A stretch of DNA of 64,000 bases from Simmondsia chinensis (taxonomy: Eukaryota > Streptophyta > Magnoliopsida > Caryophyllales > Simmondsiaceae). A model generated the notes under the pieces. The model searched no databases, was not told the DNA's origin, and was given only the letters and a program-made list of their open reading frames with translations. The DNA lies in NCBI GenBank assembly GCA_018398585.1, contig JAGTTD010000005.1, positions 8,549,355-8,613,354 of the forward strand, written 5' to 3'. Position 1 is the first letter of the stretch, and every line of letters starts with the position of its first letter. Positions 21,209 through 33,341 of the stretch are shown piece after piece. The position numbers and the translations under genes were made by a program.

Positions 21209-21652
21209 AAACTAGAGTTACGGTGGGATTAGATTGGATGCATGGACTAGGAAAATGCTCTGTTCTTATTTCAGATGGTGCTGATGGTGAGCAAGGTCTC
21301 GGTGTCAAGTATGGTTGTCCTGCTTTGTGCAAAAACATTAAGTATATTGGTTTATGTGCAATATAAAATGCAAGGGTGTGTTTGTGGGATACAAGAGGCA
21401 TATGTGATGAAGATTATGAGATAACGGTTCTATAGGGGAATTTCTACTTGTGACTAAATGATGCAACATTGAAAAAGTGGTTTAATGATTTTAATGGACA
21501 TGATATTTGTTAGATCTTGTTAGGTTACTTAATATGATTAGAATAGCATATGTCTGTTTTAGTCAATAGGATATTATAGTTATCTTTGTTATGGTTGATC
21601 ATATAATTTAGTTGTTTTTATTTTATAGAAGTAGTTTCTTAAATAATTTCAC

Positions 21653-21771
21653 GGAAACAGCATCTCTTCAGGTTGACACCGTGAAGGGGGAAAACTGCGT
21701 ACATCTACCCCCCAGACCCTGCTTTTGCGGGAGCCCTTGAGGCACTGGAATTGTTGTTGTTGTTGTTGTTG
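21653..21771 (+). mobile_element. 5'-truncated Au-type SINE
   Basis: A 119-bp insert beginning ggaaacagcatctctt and ending in (ttg)n. It is flanked by 20-bp duplications agtttcttaaataatttcac (21633-21652) and agtttcttaaatagtttcac (21772-21791), one mismatch. It is the best-preserved tail copy: ctgcgtacatctacccccca, then gaccctgcttttgcgggagc. Confidence 0.85.
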
Positions 21772-21791
21772 AGTTTCTTAAATAGTTTCAC

Positions 21792-22393
21792 ATTTTCTGT
21801 TTAGTTATCCAATGGGGATTAGTTTTTGCTTACAAATATATTTTTGTAATTCATTAATTTGAGTTTTGGAGAAATAAAATTGTGTTGTATTGTGTCTCAA
21901 ATTTTTGTCCAGATTCCAAGTAGAGGTTAGTGTTGGGCTATGGTTCCAGGCCCTATGGACCTTTTGTCTCAGGTCAGGTTGTTATATCCGTTTCTTTTCT
22001 AGGATTTCTCTTTGCTTTGTGGTGCTATATATTCACCTTTTAGGGTTTTTGCTGATTAAGTGACAGAAACATAGAAAGAGGAGTAACAGGGAGTTAAGAA
22101 AATCGTGTAATACTCTATTTTCTTCTAGTAAAATTCTCTACCTTCGCCTATGGTTTTTCCCTCTCTTTGAGGGTTTTCCACATAAATACCGGTTTCTTCG
22201 TTTCTCCTTTCTCCCTTATCTTCTTATTTGTTTTTCAGATGTTATTTTGGTATTTAAAATGAACCTAGATCTTAGGTATTTCGCCTAACAAATTGAGTTT
22301 AGTTTTTGAGTGGCAAGTTGTAATACATCCCAGCAGTAATCAAGATGCTTCAGGTTGGCATGTTTTTAAGGCTTCTTACACAGGAATGTAATG
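21792..22393. other. No gene seen
   Basis: No supported feature. A pyrimidine-rich, TATA-poor stretch at 22,150-22,250 may belong to an old LTR. Confidence 0.35.
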
Positions 22394-22863
22394 CAACATA
22401 GATTTATTTAATTTAGTTTTTTTTATCTTGTCTTATATTTAGGAAATTAGTTTTCTATTAGATTTGTGATTTATCTTATTTGTTTTCTATTAGGATTAGG
22501 ATTTATCTTATCTTATATCCTTTTCGGGTTTAACTTTCTATAAATAGGGCTTTGTAATTCATTATTTTCGAGTTTCGATGAATAAGAATTGAGTTGTGTT
22601 TTTGATTAGCAAGTTGTGCTACATGAATTTGATGATGCAACAAAGATTTATTTAATTTAGTTTTTTTAGCTTATCTTATATTTAAGAAATTAGTTTTCTA
22701 TTAGATTTGTGATTTTCTTATTAGTTTTCTATTGGGATTGGGATTTATCTTATCTTATATCGTTTTAGGGTTTAACTTTCTATAAATAGGGCTTTGTAAT
22801 TCATTATTTTCGAGTTTTAATGAATAAAAGTTGAGTAGTGTTTTTGGTTAGCAAGTTGTGCTA
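22394..22863 (+). repeat. Tandem pair of 244-bp LTR-like units
   Basis: Two units (22394-22637, 22638-about 22863), each with a promoter-like 'tataaatagggctttgtaat' and ending 'agcaagttgtgctaca'. The end section occurs a third time at 62,787-62,872. The structure suggests LTR fragments, but no internal region or primer-binding site is seen. Confidence 0.6.
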
Positions 22864-24409
22864 TATTAGAATGTTTGTGATTTTGGATTTTTTGGGGTGG
22901 GGGATGAACAAGCTACTGCAGTATGTAAGGTGAGTGAAGATAAGGGAAGAAGGAAGAGATGGATGTTATCTAAATGGAGCGGCAAAAATAAAGTCAGTCT
23001 TCAGGAACTTTGAGTTAGGGGTTAGAAATGAGGCCAAAACTTCGTATCTTATTGACTGTTGAGACATGCTTTTGAGTGGGAAACTTTGACTTTTTCACAT
23101 TTGGCTGGTATTAGTCTGTGTTTAGCAGTGCAGCGGGTTCTAATAATGTGATCAGGAAAGCCAAAACTGTAATACCCCAAACCGTGTTAGAACAAGGGGT
23201 TATATGTCGTAGGCTTTCTTGGAACCTATAAGGCTTAAACTTAATAGAGGTAATGAACTTTTCAGCTTGATTGAACTGTCATTAATTTTAATTATATAAT
23301 CGTTTTGCTACAAACTAGTATACAATACAAGTTTAAAGAAGACTAAATATATTCATATAAAAACGGAAAGGAACTAGGTCCCTTTGGTACAAAACATCTA
23401 ATTTTATGATATATCTATATAGTGCCGTGTTGGTATATCTTCAAGTAGTATTTGAAAACATTTTGAGAAAAACACAAAACAAATGAGCTCAAAGGCTCAA
23501 TAAGGAAATTGTCACCAATCATAAAACCACTTTAAGCATAGTGTTTAAAAATCAAAACCGTTTCCATATCTCGCTCAAGATAATTCATTCTTGACATAAG
23601 TTACTCAATCAAACCATTTTGAGAGAAGGTAGTCATTTTCTTCATGTCGGTTAGCTTTTACAACGTGTGCTTGACATATAACTTAGTTCTGGAACATAAA
23701 ACACCATTTGTAGAACAAGACCTCATGACGTTACGTTAGGCAGCCAACCTATCCATCAATGTGTGCAATGTGGCTTACCATTCCAAAACAATTATAACTT
23801 CACAAAAATTGCTTATTTGCAACCCAACAAAGCTAACCTCATTTTTTCTAGCAATGTTTCAAAATCCCTAGTTATGACTTGTTCCTGCAACATTTTGCTT
23901 TCGAAGTTCATGCAATTCCTCAAAGGTCATCACACATTAAACACCTTCTCACTCAAAGTGTAATCATCCATGATTTTCAAGAAAGTCAACCATTTGTATC
24001 TAAAATGTGAATAAATCAACCATTTAATATAAAAAATATGAATACAACACTATAGATGCTACAACAAAGTTTAACTATAAGAGATTAATGACAATTTACT
24101 TACTTTACTTCCATTAGTCTTGTTTGGATATTTTTGCACCCCAGATTACTTATAACGTGTTCTTTTCCTCCTCTTTGGGGTTTTTATGAATTTCTTGGTT
24201 CCGAACTGATTATTGCCAAAATACAAACACTTGCTTTCTTATCTGTAGCTAAGCGTTCTTCAAAGCTAAGCAAATATATCTGTTGGCTTGACACAACCTA
24301 CTTGCTTAATCTCATCTCTTCATCTCTTGCCACCACATGCTAGTTGGTCCCTCCTGCTCATTGGTGGCTGACACCTCCTTCTTGGATGCGTGTTGCCACC
24401 GCATGCTGT
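22864..24409. other. No gene seen; possible LTR start
   Basis: A 'tgtaataccccaaacc' at 23,169 is a common LTR start in plant Gypsy elements, but no matching end or partner was found. Short frames at 23.7-24.4 kb are not supported. Confidence 0.35.
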
Positions 24410-24522
24410 GGGTGCCACATTGTGCTTAATATACCATCTCTTGCTAATTCACCTACTTTTGGTGCCACCTTGTGCTTAAAATACTGCCAGTGCTAATTTA
24501 CCTACTTCCAGTGCCACATCGT
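24410..24522. repeat. Direct repeat, unit about 50 bp, two copies plus a part
   Basis: The unit begins 'ggtgccacattgtgcttaa' and ends 'gctaattcacctactt'. Two units and the start of a third are present. Related wording precedes it at 24,370-24,410. Confidence 0.65.
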
Positions 24523-24883
24523 TTTCGTTATTTTAAAACTTGTATTATTTTCATTTTTTTTTTTTCATTTTCGTTACCTAATTGCTTAAAAGTTAGGTCT
24601 TTACGAAAGCACATGGGATGTCCCTTGCTTGTACCTTGTGAGGTAGCCTACCATCATGTGGTCAGGTAGTCTTCCAAGGCACCATCTTTCTGCCTTGTCT
24701 GCCTCACTCCATAGTTATGTTGCGATCTTGTATGTAGAAAGTGGATCTTGAGTCTAATATACAATGTGTTTTTGAGCGTTACTTTTCTTCATTTTGTTAC
24801 TTACAAATTTGCTTGGGGAGAGAAAAGTGTGATGTTATCAGCTACGATGTCGTTTTGTTTTTGTGATATTTAACTATATTCTG

Positions 24884-25212
24884 GGCGTTTGGGTAGGGGT
24901 AAGGGGTAAAGAGAGGGAGGATAAGATATTATTCTACTATTGTTTATGTGTTTAATATAAATGGATAAATGAGTTATCATTGTTTGACAGCTGGATAAAG
25001 GGGTAATCGTAAAGAGAGTTATTGTTACAGTAAGTGCAAAATTGTTCAAAATATTTTAAATATCTACTTTCCTCTTCTTTACCCCAAATCAGGGTAAACA
25101 ATATGGCGGTAAAGGGGGATCATGGGGGGTAAGTTTACCCTCCTTTACCCCTCAAAAAAATTTATTAAATGAGGGTAAGAGTTTACCTTTCATTACCTTA
25201 TCCCTTTATAAC
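24884..25212. mobile_element. MITE-like inverted-repeat region
   Basis: The left part is full of 'ggggtaaggggtaaag' and the right part of its complement 'ctttacccc', so the segment can fold on itself. Exact ends and a target duplication could not be fixed. Confidence 0.4.
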
Positions 25213-28194
25213 TTGTTGCTTTCTAGTTTCTAGATTTATTTGTCGGAATTAATGAAGTTTTCTCTCTGAGTATTTCAATTCCTTATTTCCCACACTTACG
25301 ATCTGTAAATGAGCAGCTTTACCGTATCATGTCTTCTTTTCTTCATTGGCTTCATGCTAGGCGTTTCGTTGCAAATTCTGCTTTGGATCGCTCCTTGTGT
25401 ACTTAGTTCTTTTGACTATGTACGTCTTTCGAAAATTGCCCTAAGATTGGTTGATTTGGTGGCAGAATGCTTTGTGAAATTTTGTTAAATCTGGGCTTGA
25501 CTCAAAAGAATTGGCAAGTTAGGTCCACATCTAAAGCTTAACTGAGGTTTCATTAAGAAACTAGTTTACGTTCTGCGAAGTAGTGCAATAAAGTTATCTG
25601 TTGATTATTTTTTGACGAGTGTATAATGTATTTTTCTACATCTATCAAAATTAAATATTAAACTCTATCTACTAAACACATCTAAATTGAAGTTTAGAGT
25701 GAGAGGGTGTCGAACCATAAGGACTAAAAGTACGTGAATTTATTTTATGACTTAAACTTATTCAAATAAAATTGAGAGGTTGTGTGTTAGCTATTCTAAG
25801 AAAATGACAATTAAACTAAGTATTCTAATTCTAATCGGAAAAGTGTATTAAATTGGAACCTAGGGTTTTGAATCTATCATTAGTCAATTATTTTTGCGTT
25901 AACTCTTAAATTGGGATTATTGATTGTTACACGAGTAGTGGTTTAGGTTGCGAGCTTCAACCTACTAAGGTAATGTTGTTAGTACTGCGTATTGACCCTA
26001 TCTAACTGAAGCATAAGGAAAATATGCTCTATGTAACATATTGTTAATTATCACGTATTGACCATATCTAACTAAAGCATAAGAAAAATAGGCTCTAATT
26101 AACAATTAGGTGAAAACTATTGCTTGATTAATTAATCCTAAGGCTACAAGCACAAAGAATTAATTTATAAATATCAATGTCAACAATCAAATGTTACAAA
26201 CTTAATAATTATCTCAATTGAATAATGATAGGAACATAATACTTTAAAATATTTATCTCAATCAAGTAATTTATGTAAACAATCAAATTAATCAAAATAA
26301 AAGTAATACAAAAGTAAAGGCTAAGACTTCATCTAATCCTAGAGAGCAAGTTAGCTCTCCATCAAGAATGAACCGGCAAAGGAGGAGATGAACGAACCCG
26401 TGTTGGTCTTCACGCTAATTTCGCTCTCGTTTCAATTTAACCAAAAAGGAAAAAGAAAAAGAAAAATTGAAAGAGAGAGACAGAGAATTGAGAATATGTT
26501 GCGGTGCCCTGTTTCTTCCAAACCCAAAACAGAGAATAATTCCCCCTCCAAAACCGAGCTTCTACCTCCCCAAAAACAGAGACTTCAATCCTCCTCAAAA
26601 CCGACCCTCTGCGTCTTCTTCCTGCTCTGCTTGAGCTGGGCCTGCGTTGAGCCTGGGCTGTTTTTCTCGCTGACGTTGGGCTGGACACAGGTCTGAGCTG
26701 CTGGGTTGAGGACGATGGGCCTGAGGTTCATGTCGGCCTGGTGCGCAGGTCTGGCGTGTACGGGGCCGGACTGCTGTGGGCTGACGTTGAAGATGATCGA
26801 GTCCTTGTCGCTGGTGTTGGGCTCTGGTGTTTGGTGAACGGTAACGGGAGCTTGGGCTGGTGTACATTGGGCTGAACAGGAGGATGGGTTGTTTGTTGGG
26901 CCGCAGCTTCAGGTATAATTGTCCACGCATCGAATTTTATCTTATTTGCACCTAAATTTGACAATTTACCGAACTTCAATCTTTGAACCTATAAAACATA
27001 AAAATTGCCAAAGCGGGTAGAAAACGATAATTAAACGGGTGTAAAATAGCTAGAACAACAATTAAAAGATGCGTAAATATGAGATGTATTAGTGTAACTC
27101 CAATTTCAATTTATTACTTTTGTTTTGTTATAATATAAAACCCTTCTTCAGCTTTCAATCAACGGCTTAAGCTTTTGAAAGAGTTAGTTCGTTGACATAA
27201 TATAAAAGCCTACTCAACCAAGAGCTCACAATTTTGAATTCTAATATTTCTCACTTTCAATATTAGTATAATTTTAGCAAAAGGTATGACATGAGCTAAT
27301 GTAATTTACACGCATCATGCTCATTAAGCTTTCGCGTGAAGACATGTCAAGATTATAAAAATTCCCTAGCCTTTAGCCATTAGCTTGAGTTATTTATAGA
27401 GTTGGTTCCTTGACATACCCAATTTTCAAAGCTTTCTCAATCATGTTGTGGGAAAAGAGTGTCCGACCCACGGTTGTTCTCACCCTTGAGTTTTAATGAA
27501 TGGTTTTTAAGGTGCTTGTGGTACTTGTATGGAATAGTTCTCATCCATCGTCTCAAATTTTTATTTTTATTATTATTTTTATTTTCCTTTTACAATGGTA
27601 AACACCCAATCCCCCGGGGGGACGGGCGGGGCGGCTAGGTTGTATTGTTGGCATCCAGTATGCTCGCCACTAGGTTATGTCCCTAAGGATTGGTCTCAAA
27701 TTCAGATTTCAATGAATTAGGTTTCTGCTGCTTGTTCACAATCAGTGTTTTACTCTTGTGAATTCAATCTCATGTATACCGAACTTTCCATGTATTTGGC
27801 AATCTAGGGGTTGAAAACTCGGACACAGTGCAAATATTTATTAGAGAACCAATCTGGGTTCTTTGCTTAATAGCTTAAACATTTAAAATAGTTGGTTTGC
27901 TGGACATGACCTTAGAGCTTTGTTGACGAAGAATGACGATCAAATCCAAATGGCAATCAGTTCTAATATTCATGTAATTTCGGCACAAATGTATAAGATG
28001 AGATTGTGTACTATCCACACTTCATGTCCAATAGGTGTTGACATCATTACATGAGAATGTATGTTAGTAATTACAGACATTTGCAATTTCTGGTTCGTTA
28101 ACAATATTGTGTTTTGTCATGATATTTTACTTATCCATGTTTTCACTTAAGATTCTTCTCTGATTAATTTCTGAAACTTCTTGTCTGACCCGCA
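25213..28194. other. No gene seen; unassigned repeat and GC-rich patch
   Basis: A stretch from about 25,600 to 27,110 reads like a dispersed plant repeat (words such as 'gtgtcgaaccataaggac' and 'aaacgggtgtaaaatagcta'), but has no ends or coding domain that I can name. A GC-rich patch at 26,500-26,910 is open in several frames on both strands, as expected from composition. A C/G run lies at 27,612-27,640. Confidence 0.4.
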
Positions 28195-28195
28195 G
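28165..28195 (+). promoter_or_regulatory. Splice-acceptor-like signal before the PHF5A relic
   Basis: A pyrimidine-rich tract ends in 'ttgtctgacccgcag', 22 bp before the start codon. A spliced 5' leader is plausible for this gene family, and the signal argues against a processed, intron-free copy. Confidence 0.45.
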
Positions 28196-28217
28196 ATAAT
28201 TTTCACTACTAGAAGCC

Positions 28218-28551
28218 ATGGCCAAGCACCACCCGGATTTGATTATGTGCTGTAAGCAAGCAGGCATTGCTATTGGACGACTGTGCGAGAAGGATGATTG
28301 GCAAGTGTGTGATCTGTGATTCATATGTAAGACCCTGCACCCTCGTTCGGATTTGAGACGAATGCAATTACGGGTCGTTTCAGGGTCGGTGTGTCATATG
28401 TGGAGGGGTAGGCATCTCAGATGCATACTACTGTAGAGAGTGTACCCAGCAGGGGAAAGATAGGGATGGATGTCCAAAAATTGTCAATCTGAGGAGTGCC
28501 AAGACAGATTTGTTCTATGAGCGCAAAAAATATGGTTTTAAGAAAAGATGA
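28218..28551 (+). pseudogene. PHF5A: PHF5A / SF3b14b splicing-factor pseudogene
   Basis: PHF5A (Rds3 in yeast) is a small zinc-knot subunit of the SF3b complex of the U2 snRNP. The frame starts [11 protein letters not shown] and ends [14 protein letters not shown], and covers the full family length (110 codons): 334 bp, that is 333 plus one. Two lesions are clear. An extra base near 28,292 shifts the frame and destroys a zinc-ligand cysteine just after LCEK; a TGA at about 28,348 replaces the cysteine codon after TLVRI. Beyond it the frame is open again: [17 protein letters not shown] and on. Substitutions such as MCC for the usual MCR also occur. There is no A-tail or flanking duplication after the stop, so it looks like a decayed duplicate rather than a clear retrocopy. 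Confidence 0.93.
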
Positions 28552-30599
28552 TTGACGCCCTTGTCTTGAATTACTTTGGATGTGTTTAGTGACTTTCTGT
28601 TTGGAGTCTTTAATTTTTGAGAAATTAAAGATCAGGTTTCAAAAATTATTTTTTTCATGTTTTTAGGTTTTGATTTTCTGTTTTTTAAAAGGTTTGAACA
28701 ATAATTGAAAAATAAGAATAAAAAAATAAGAAACGTTTACTTATGGATTGAACTTTTGGTTTTTCAAATGCTAACAATTGCAAATAGAAAATGATATGAA
28801 AGGTTTATTTGGCTTGTTTTCTAGAGTTATGAGGATTTGCTGCTGGCATGAATCTACAATGGAGAAAATATATGATAAAAATATGATATTGTTGATACTA
28901 TATTTTTAGTTGGTGTTTTGGTACTTGGTTTGTGCAATGATAAATTTACAATTCTATTTTTGGTAGGAAATGCTAATGGTAACCAGTTTAGGTATCTAAT
29001 TTATATATTTGATAATGTGATAAAAAATTATTAGATTATAAGGATAATATTAGACTAGGTTATCAAGATAATGTTAAATTAGCTTTTTTATATTTTGTTA
29101 ATTCAGTCAATAATTCACCTTAGGAGATTTTTATGTATATTTTATGGGCGGTTGTAGCATATATGTTGCGAGAAAAATGAAAAATAAAATGAATGCGACT
29201 CAAGTGAAAGTTGGGGGTGAAGGGGCAAGGTCCACATAAACTTTGGTGGAGAGCTTGGTGGCTTATCTTGAGTCCAAGTCAATTAAGTTTATGCCTAACA
29301 CTTTTGGCTCCAGAAAATTTAATTAAGATCAAGCTTAATAATATTTGGGAGAAATGAACCATTTTACGCCACCAATTCATGACCATTGATCTCAAGCTCA
29401 AGATTTGGGTATCAAAGCCCTAAAACAGTGGCTAAAACATAATTTAACCAGGCTCACAGAACCGTGATACCAACCTGACCAATGCTATCAAGCTTGATGT
29501 TTGGTTGTCAAAGTCAGTAACTATGACTTAAGTGATTGCCTTGTTGAACACTGTTGTTGAGAATACATTATATTTGTTAAAGAAAATCTAACTATAAGTA
29601 CACCTCCTCCTAAGAAGAGAGAATAGGAGAAGCACAAGTGTGTTGTTTGAAAAACTAAAATTTTTATATTAATGCTGACACTGTTTGTTAAATCTTAGGC
29701 TTCCTTATTTATAGTTATGAATTATAACTGTTGTTCCTTGTTTGGAGACAATTAAACCCACGTCCTAGGTTTTGAACTTCCATACTTTGCCTGGGTTGAA
29801 ATCCGGCTCATAAACATTTATTGAGATAAAAGGCATTTTTTTTCTCATGTTTGCCCACTTCTCCATGAGAATCTTTGAGTCCCATGTTTTACTCCAACAC
29901 TTCTATTAACTATCTCGAGCCAAAGGTTGCCTCTCCCACAACACACCTTGTGACTACTTCAGGATCAACTTGTGATCGTTCTTTTGGTATCCTTGTAACC
30001 ACCTCGAAGTAGTTGTTCCCCTATAACTAGTTTTACACGTGGCAAGCTCATGTCTTATTAATCAAATGGCACTATTCCCTTTCCTCAAGTTTCCTAGGTG
30101 AGCCAATTGTCCTTTTCACATAACGGGCATGTGCTTCAATAATCTAAAATGACGTCACATGCTCTCGAATTTGTTGGGTGAACAATTTCAATAGATGTTT
30201 TGTTTAGTTCAATCTAAATTTAGTGCAATAAATACCTTCATTACAATAAAATACCAAGTTCGAGATAAAGCATAGACCAGGTTGACTAATTTACTCAACA
30301 ACTTTACCGAATTAGATCTGCCACCACAAATATCATAGGGAATTTATATTGCTAGAGCAAAAACACTAATATCATGGCAAAAAGTAGAGCAATTACTAAT
30401 TTAAAAATATTAAATTGTCCTAACATTAGTGTTTTTGCCTAGCAATATCAGCCATATCAGAACACTAAATAATTTATTACTTGAGAAAAAAAAATTTCCC
30501 CTATTTCTAGTATAATTTGAGGTATCTGGTTGTATGACAATATTTTTTGCTACTTGTCAATGTGGAAGCTCATTTTGCTATTGCCATTGCTATTATATT
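28552..30599. other. No gene seen
   Basis: AT-rich sequence. No motif, terminal repeat or open frame of note was found. Confidence 0.4.
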
Positions 30600-30890
30600 T
30601 TTTTAGAGTTATTATACTAAAATTCCTAGATTTTTCTCTTTGTGTTAATTTAGTCATTATACTTCTACTTTTATCAATTTAGCCCTTCTACAATTTATAC
30701 TATGTCAATTGAGTCATTTGGTCAAATTTAAGATAAGTTATTAACATAATTTTTAACGGCACAATAACATTAAATATAAAGAACCCAATATAAATCCACT
30801 AATTAACTCAATTTAATCCAATTTATGGCTGAACCATTAAAAATTTTATTAATAACTTAACATAAATTTTACTTTAAGGACCAAATTGAC
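30600..30890 (+). repeat. Short AT-rich dispersed repeat, copy A
   Basis: Homologous, in inverse orientation, to 34,790-35,096: the shared wording includes 'gtcatttggtcaaatttaa' and 'attaayaacttarcawaaat'. No terminal inverted repeat was fixed. It is probably a non-autonomous element. Confidence 0.6.
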
Positions 30891-30902
30891 ACAATTTCAA
30901 TT

Positions 30903-30985
30903 GTACAACAATAACAACAACAAGGCCAGTGCCTGCAAAGACCTGGCGTCATACCAGGCTTAGAGTTGAAGGCCTATCATGGGTG
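30903..30985 (-). mobile_element. Au-type SINE 3' fragment
   Basis: The plus strand shows 'caacaataacaacaacaa' followed by 'ggccagtgcctgcaaagacc', i.e. the (ttg)n tail and last part of the family on the minus strand, heavily diverged and without head. Confidence 0.45.
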
Positions 30986-32246
30986 ACTTACAATGACAGG
31001 TTTCAACCCCATCACTTCACTTGTTTTCAGAACCAAGTCTCTAGCCTGGCCTTTCGTAAACGGATCTGCTAGATTTTGACTTGCTCTCACAAAGTCCACT
31101 GTGACGACATTTTCTCGAATAAGTTGTCTCACAATACTATGTCTTACATGTATGTGTTTGAACTTTCCATTGTACACCTCACTGTAGGCTTTTGAAAGTA
31201 TAGCCTGATTATCACGGTGAATAGATATCAATGAGATCGGCTTAGGCCACAAAGGAATCTTATACAAGAGATCCTTTAACCACTAGGCTTCTTTAGCCGT
31301 AGACACAAGAGCTATAAACTCTTATCGTGGAATCAGATATACACGTCTGTTTCTTGGAACCCCAAGAAACCGTATCTCCACTAAGCAAGAATACCCATCC
31401 GCTTGTAGATGTATGATCTTCCACATCGGAGATTCAACTGGCATCAGAGTACCCTTCCAAAATGGCAGGGTACCCTACATAAGAACTACCATAGTCCATG
31501 ATTTTCTTAAGGCACTTCAGTACTCTATACACACATGCCAATATAACTTACTAGGATTGCTAGTATACCTACTTAGCTTTCCAACAGTAAAGGCTATATC
31601 TGGCCTAGTGCTAGTCATGGCGTACATGAAACATCTAATAACTCGGGCATACTCCAATTGTGACATTGGAGCTCCCACATTTGGTACAAGTTTCACACTT
31701 TGATCCATTAGAATGGACGTCAATGCACAATCACCATAATTGGATCTCTTCAACACACTTTCTATATAGTGAGACCGTGTCAAGGATATTGTATCACCAT
31801 TCCCTACGATCCTTATACTAAGGATAACCACAACCTCAACCATGTTTTTCATAGCAAAGTTCATCAAGAGAAACTGTTTAGTCTTCTCCACTTGTTCCAA
31901 GTCCATACAGAATATTAGCTTGTCATCGACAAACAACTATATAACGACCCCTTTGCCATTATCGAGCATGCTATAGACACACTTATCCAATTCATTTACC
32001 ATGAATCCGTTGTTTAAAACAACTTGATCAAATTTCTAGTGTCATTGCTTCGACACTTGCTTTAGCCCATACAAAGAAGTATGAGTTTATATATTTTTCT
32101 CTCTTGGCCGGGAACAACAAAACCTTCTGGTTCTTCCACACACCATTTAGGAATGCCATTTTCACATCCATTTGGTGAATCACTAGCTTATAAATTGAGG
32201 CAAGAGCTATTAGAACTCTAATTATCGATATTCTTGCCACTGGGAC
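30977..32246 (-). pseudogene. Copia RT (C-terminal part) and RNase H
   Basis: This is the 3' half of the Copia element whose 5' half lies at 39,836-42,430. The minus strand reads PVARISIIRVLIALASIYKL then HQMDVKMAFLNGVW (32,240-32,130), FVDDKLIF in place of YVDDMLI (about 31,930), GAPMSQLEYARVI, SRPDIAFTVGKLSRY-type wording (31,600), and an RNase H end with SISIHRDNQAILSKAYSEVY-type residues to the stop at 30,977. Frameshifts and stops break it. I could not identify the 3' LTR. Confidence 0.85.
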
Positions 32247-32289
32247 CACTACAAAAAAAGTGACTACTACCAATAACAGGATTGTTGTT

Positions 32290-32810
32290 GGCAATGGGAA
32301 TTTTTTTGTCGACAAAGGCTTTACCAACAGAAACCAGTCTATTGGTAAGCTGTTGGTATAGTCTCTGTTGGTAAAAGTTTTACCAACAGAAATTTTAAAC
32401 CGTTGGTAATAGCTTGTCATTAGCCACAATTGTTCATTTGTTGGTAAAAATTGTACCAACAAAGTTTTCTATTGGTAAAAGTTACTACTAACAACAAATT
32501 CTATATTGGTAAAGAGTATACCAACAATAAATTCTTTATTGATAAAAGTTGTACCAATAAAAATTGTCTGTTGGTAAAGCATAGTGGCAACACAAATTTT
32601 TTGTCGGTAAAAGATTTTTTTACCAACAACAAATTCTTTGTTGGTAAAAGTTATATCAATAAAAATTGTATGTTGGCAAAGAGTATTCCAACAAAAAAAT
32701 GTCTATTGCTAAAGATTATTCCTACAATCGGCATATAGTAGTAGAAGATATACCAATTAAAACTTTCTATATATACCAAAAACAATTTTCCATTGGCAAG
32801 GATTTTCCAA
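32290..32810. repeat. CACTA subterminal repeats, right end of the element
   Basis: More than ten short inverted and direct motifs of type 'gttggtaaaagttttaccaac'. In the En/Spm family such motifs bind the TNPA protein. They keep one plus-strand frame open for 95 codons (32,451-32,738), which is not a gene. Confidence 0.75.
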
Positions 32811-33341
32811 CAATTTTATACAACTAGTCCCTTCATTAAGACATATACATTCACGAACAAACAAATCCCCCATAGCATCCAAAATACATTTTTAATATGA
32901 TGTCTAATTTAATCCCCAACAAAAGAAAATAATCCAAAATAAATCCTAAAAGTTTATGTAGTAAAAAAGATAAATCCATGATATATATGAAAAAAAGATA
33001 TCCTCCTACATGTCATCTTTATCTGTGTATTCCTGGTCTCCATGCTCTTGATTAAGCTCATCATCAACTGACACGTCCTTTTCCTGTGACAATGATTAAA
33101 AAAGACGTCAAATGCATAACTTAAACTCAATCCCAATCTTTTAGCACATAAGTTCAATTATACATAAGAGTTAGCAATCAAGTCCTAGCATTTGCACCAC
33201 CATATTTTGGAATATTTATCTTTATAATTCATATTCACTATTGCAAAGCCAAAATAGATATATTATGTTACAAGTAAACGATCAATAGTCAATTAGGCTC
33301 AATAAGAAACAACGCTAATTAACATACTATTGAGAACTATA

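Noticed and set aside
23169..24409. A Gypsy LTR starting tgtaatacccc
   Set aside because: Only the start matches; no end, partner, primer site or duplication found.
26388..26979. Overlapping open frames on both strands
   Set aside because: GC-rich patch; Ser/Arg/Pro-rich translations in several frames show no domain.
32451..32738. 95-codon frame with repeated NKFFV-like units
   Set aside because: Translation of CACTA subterminal repeats.
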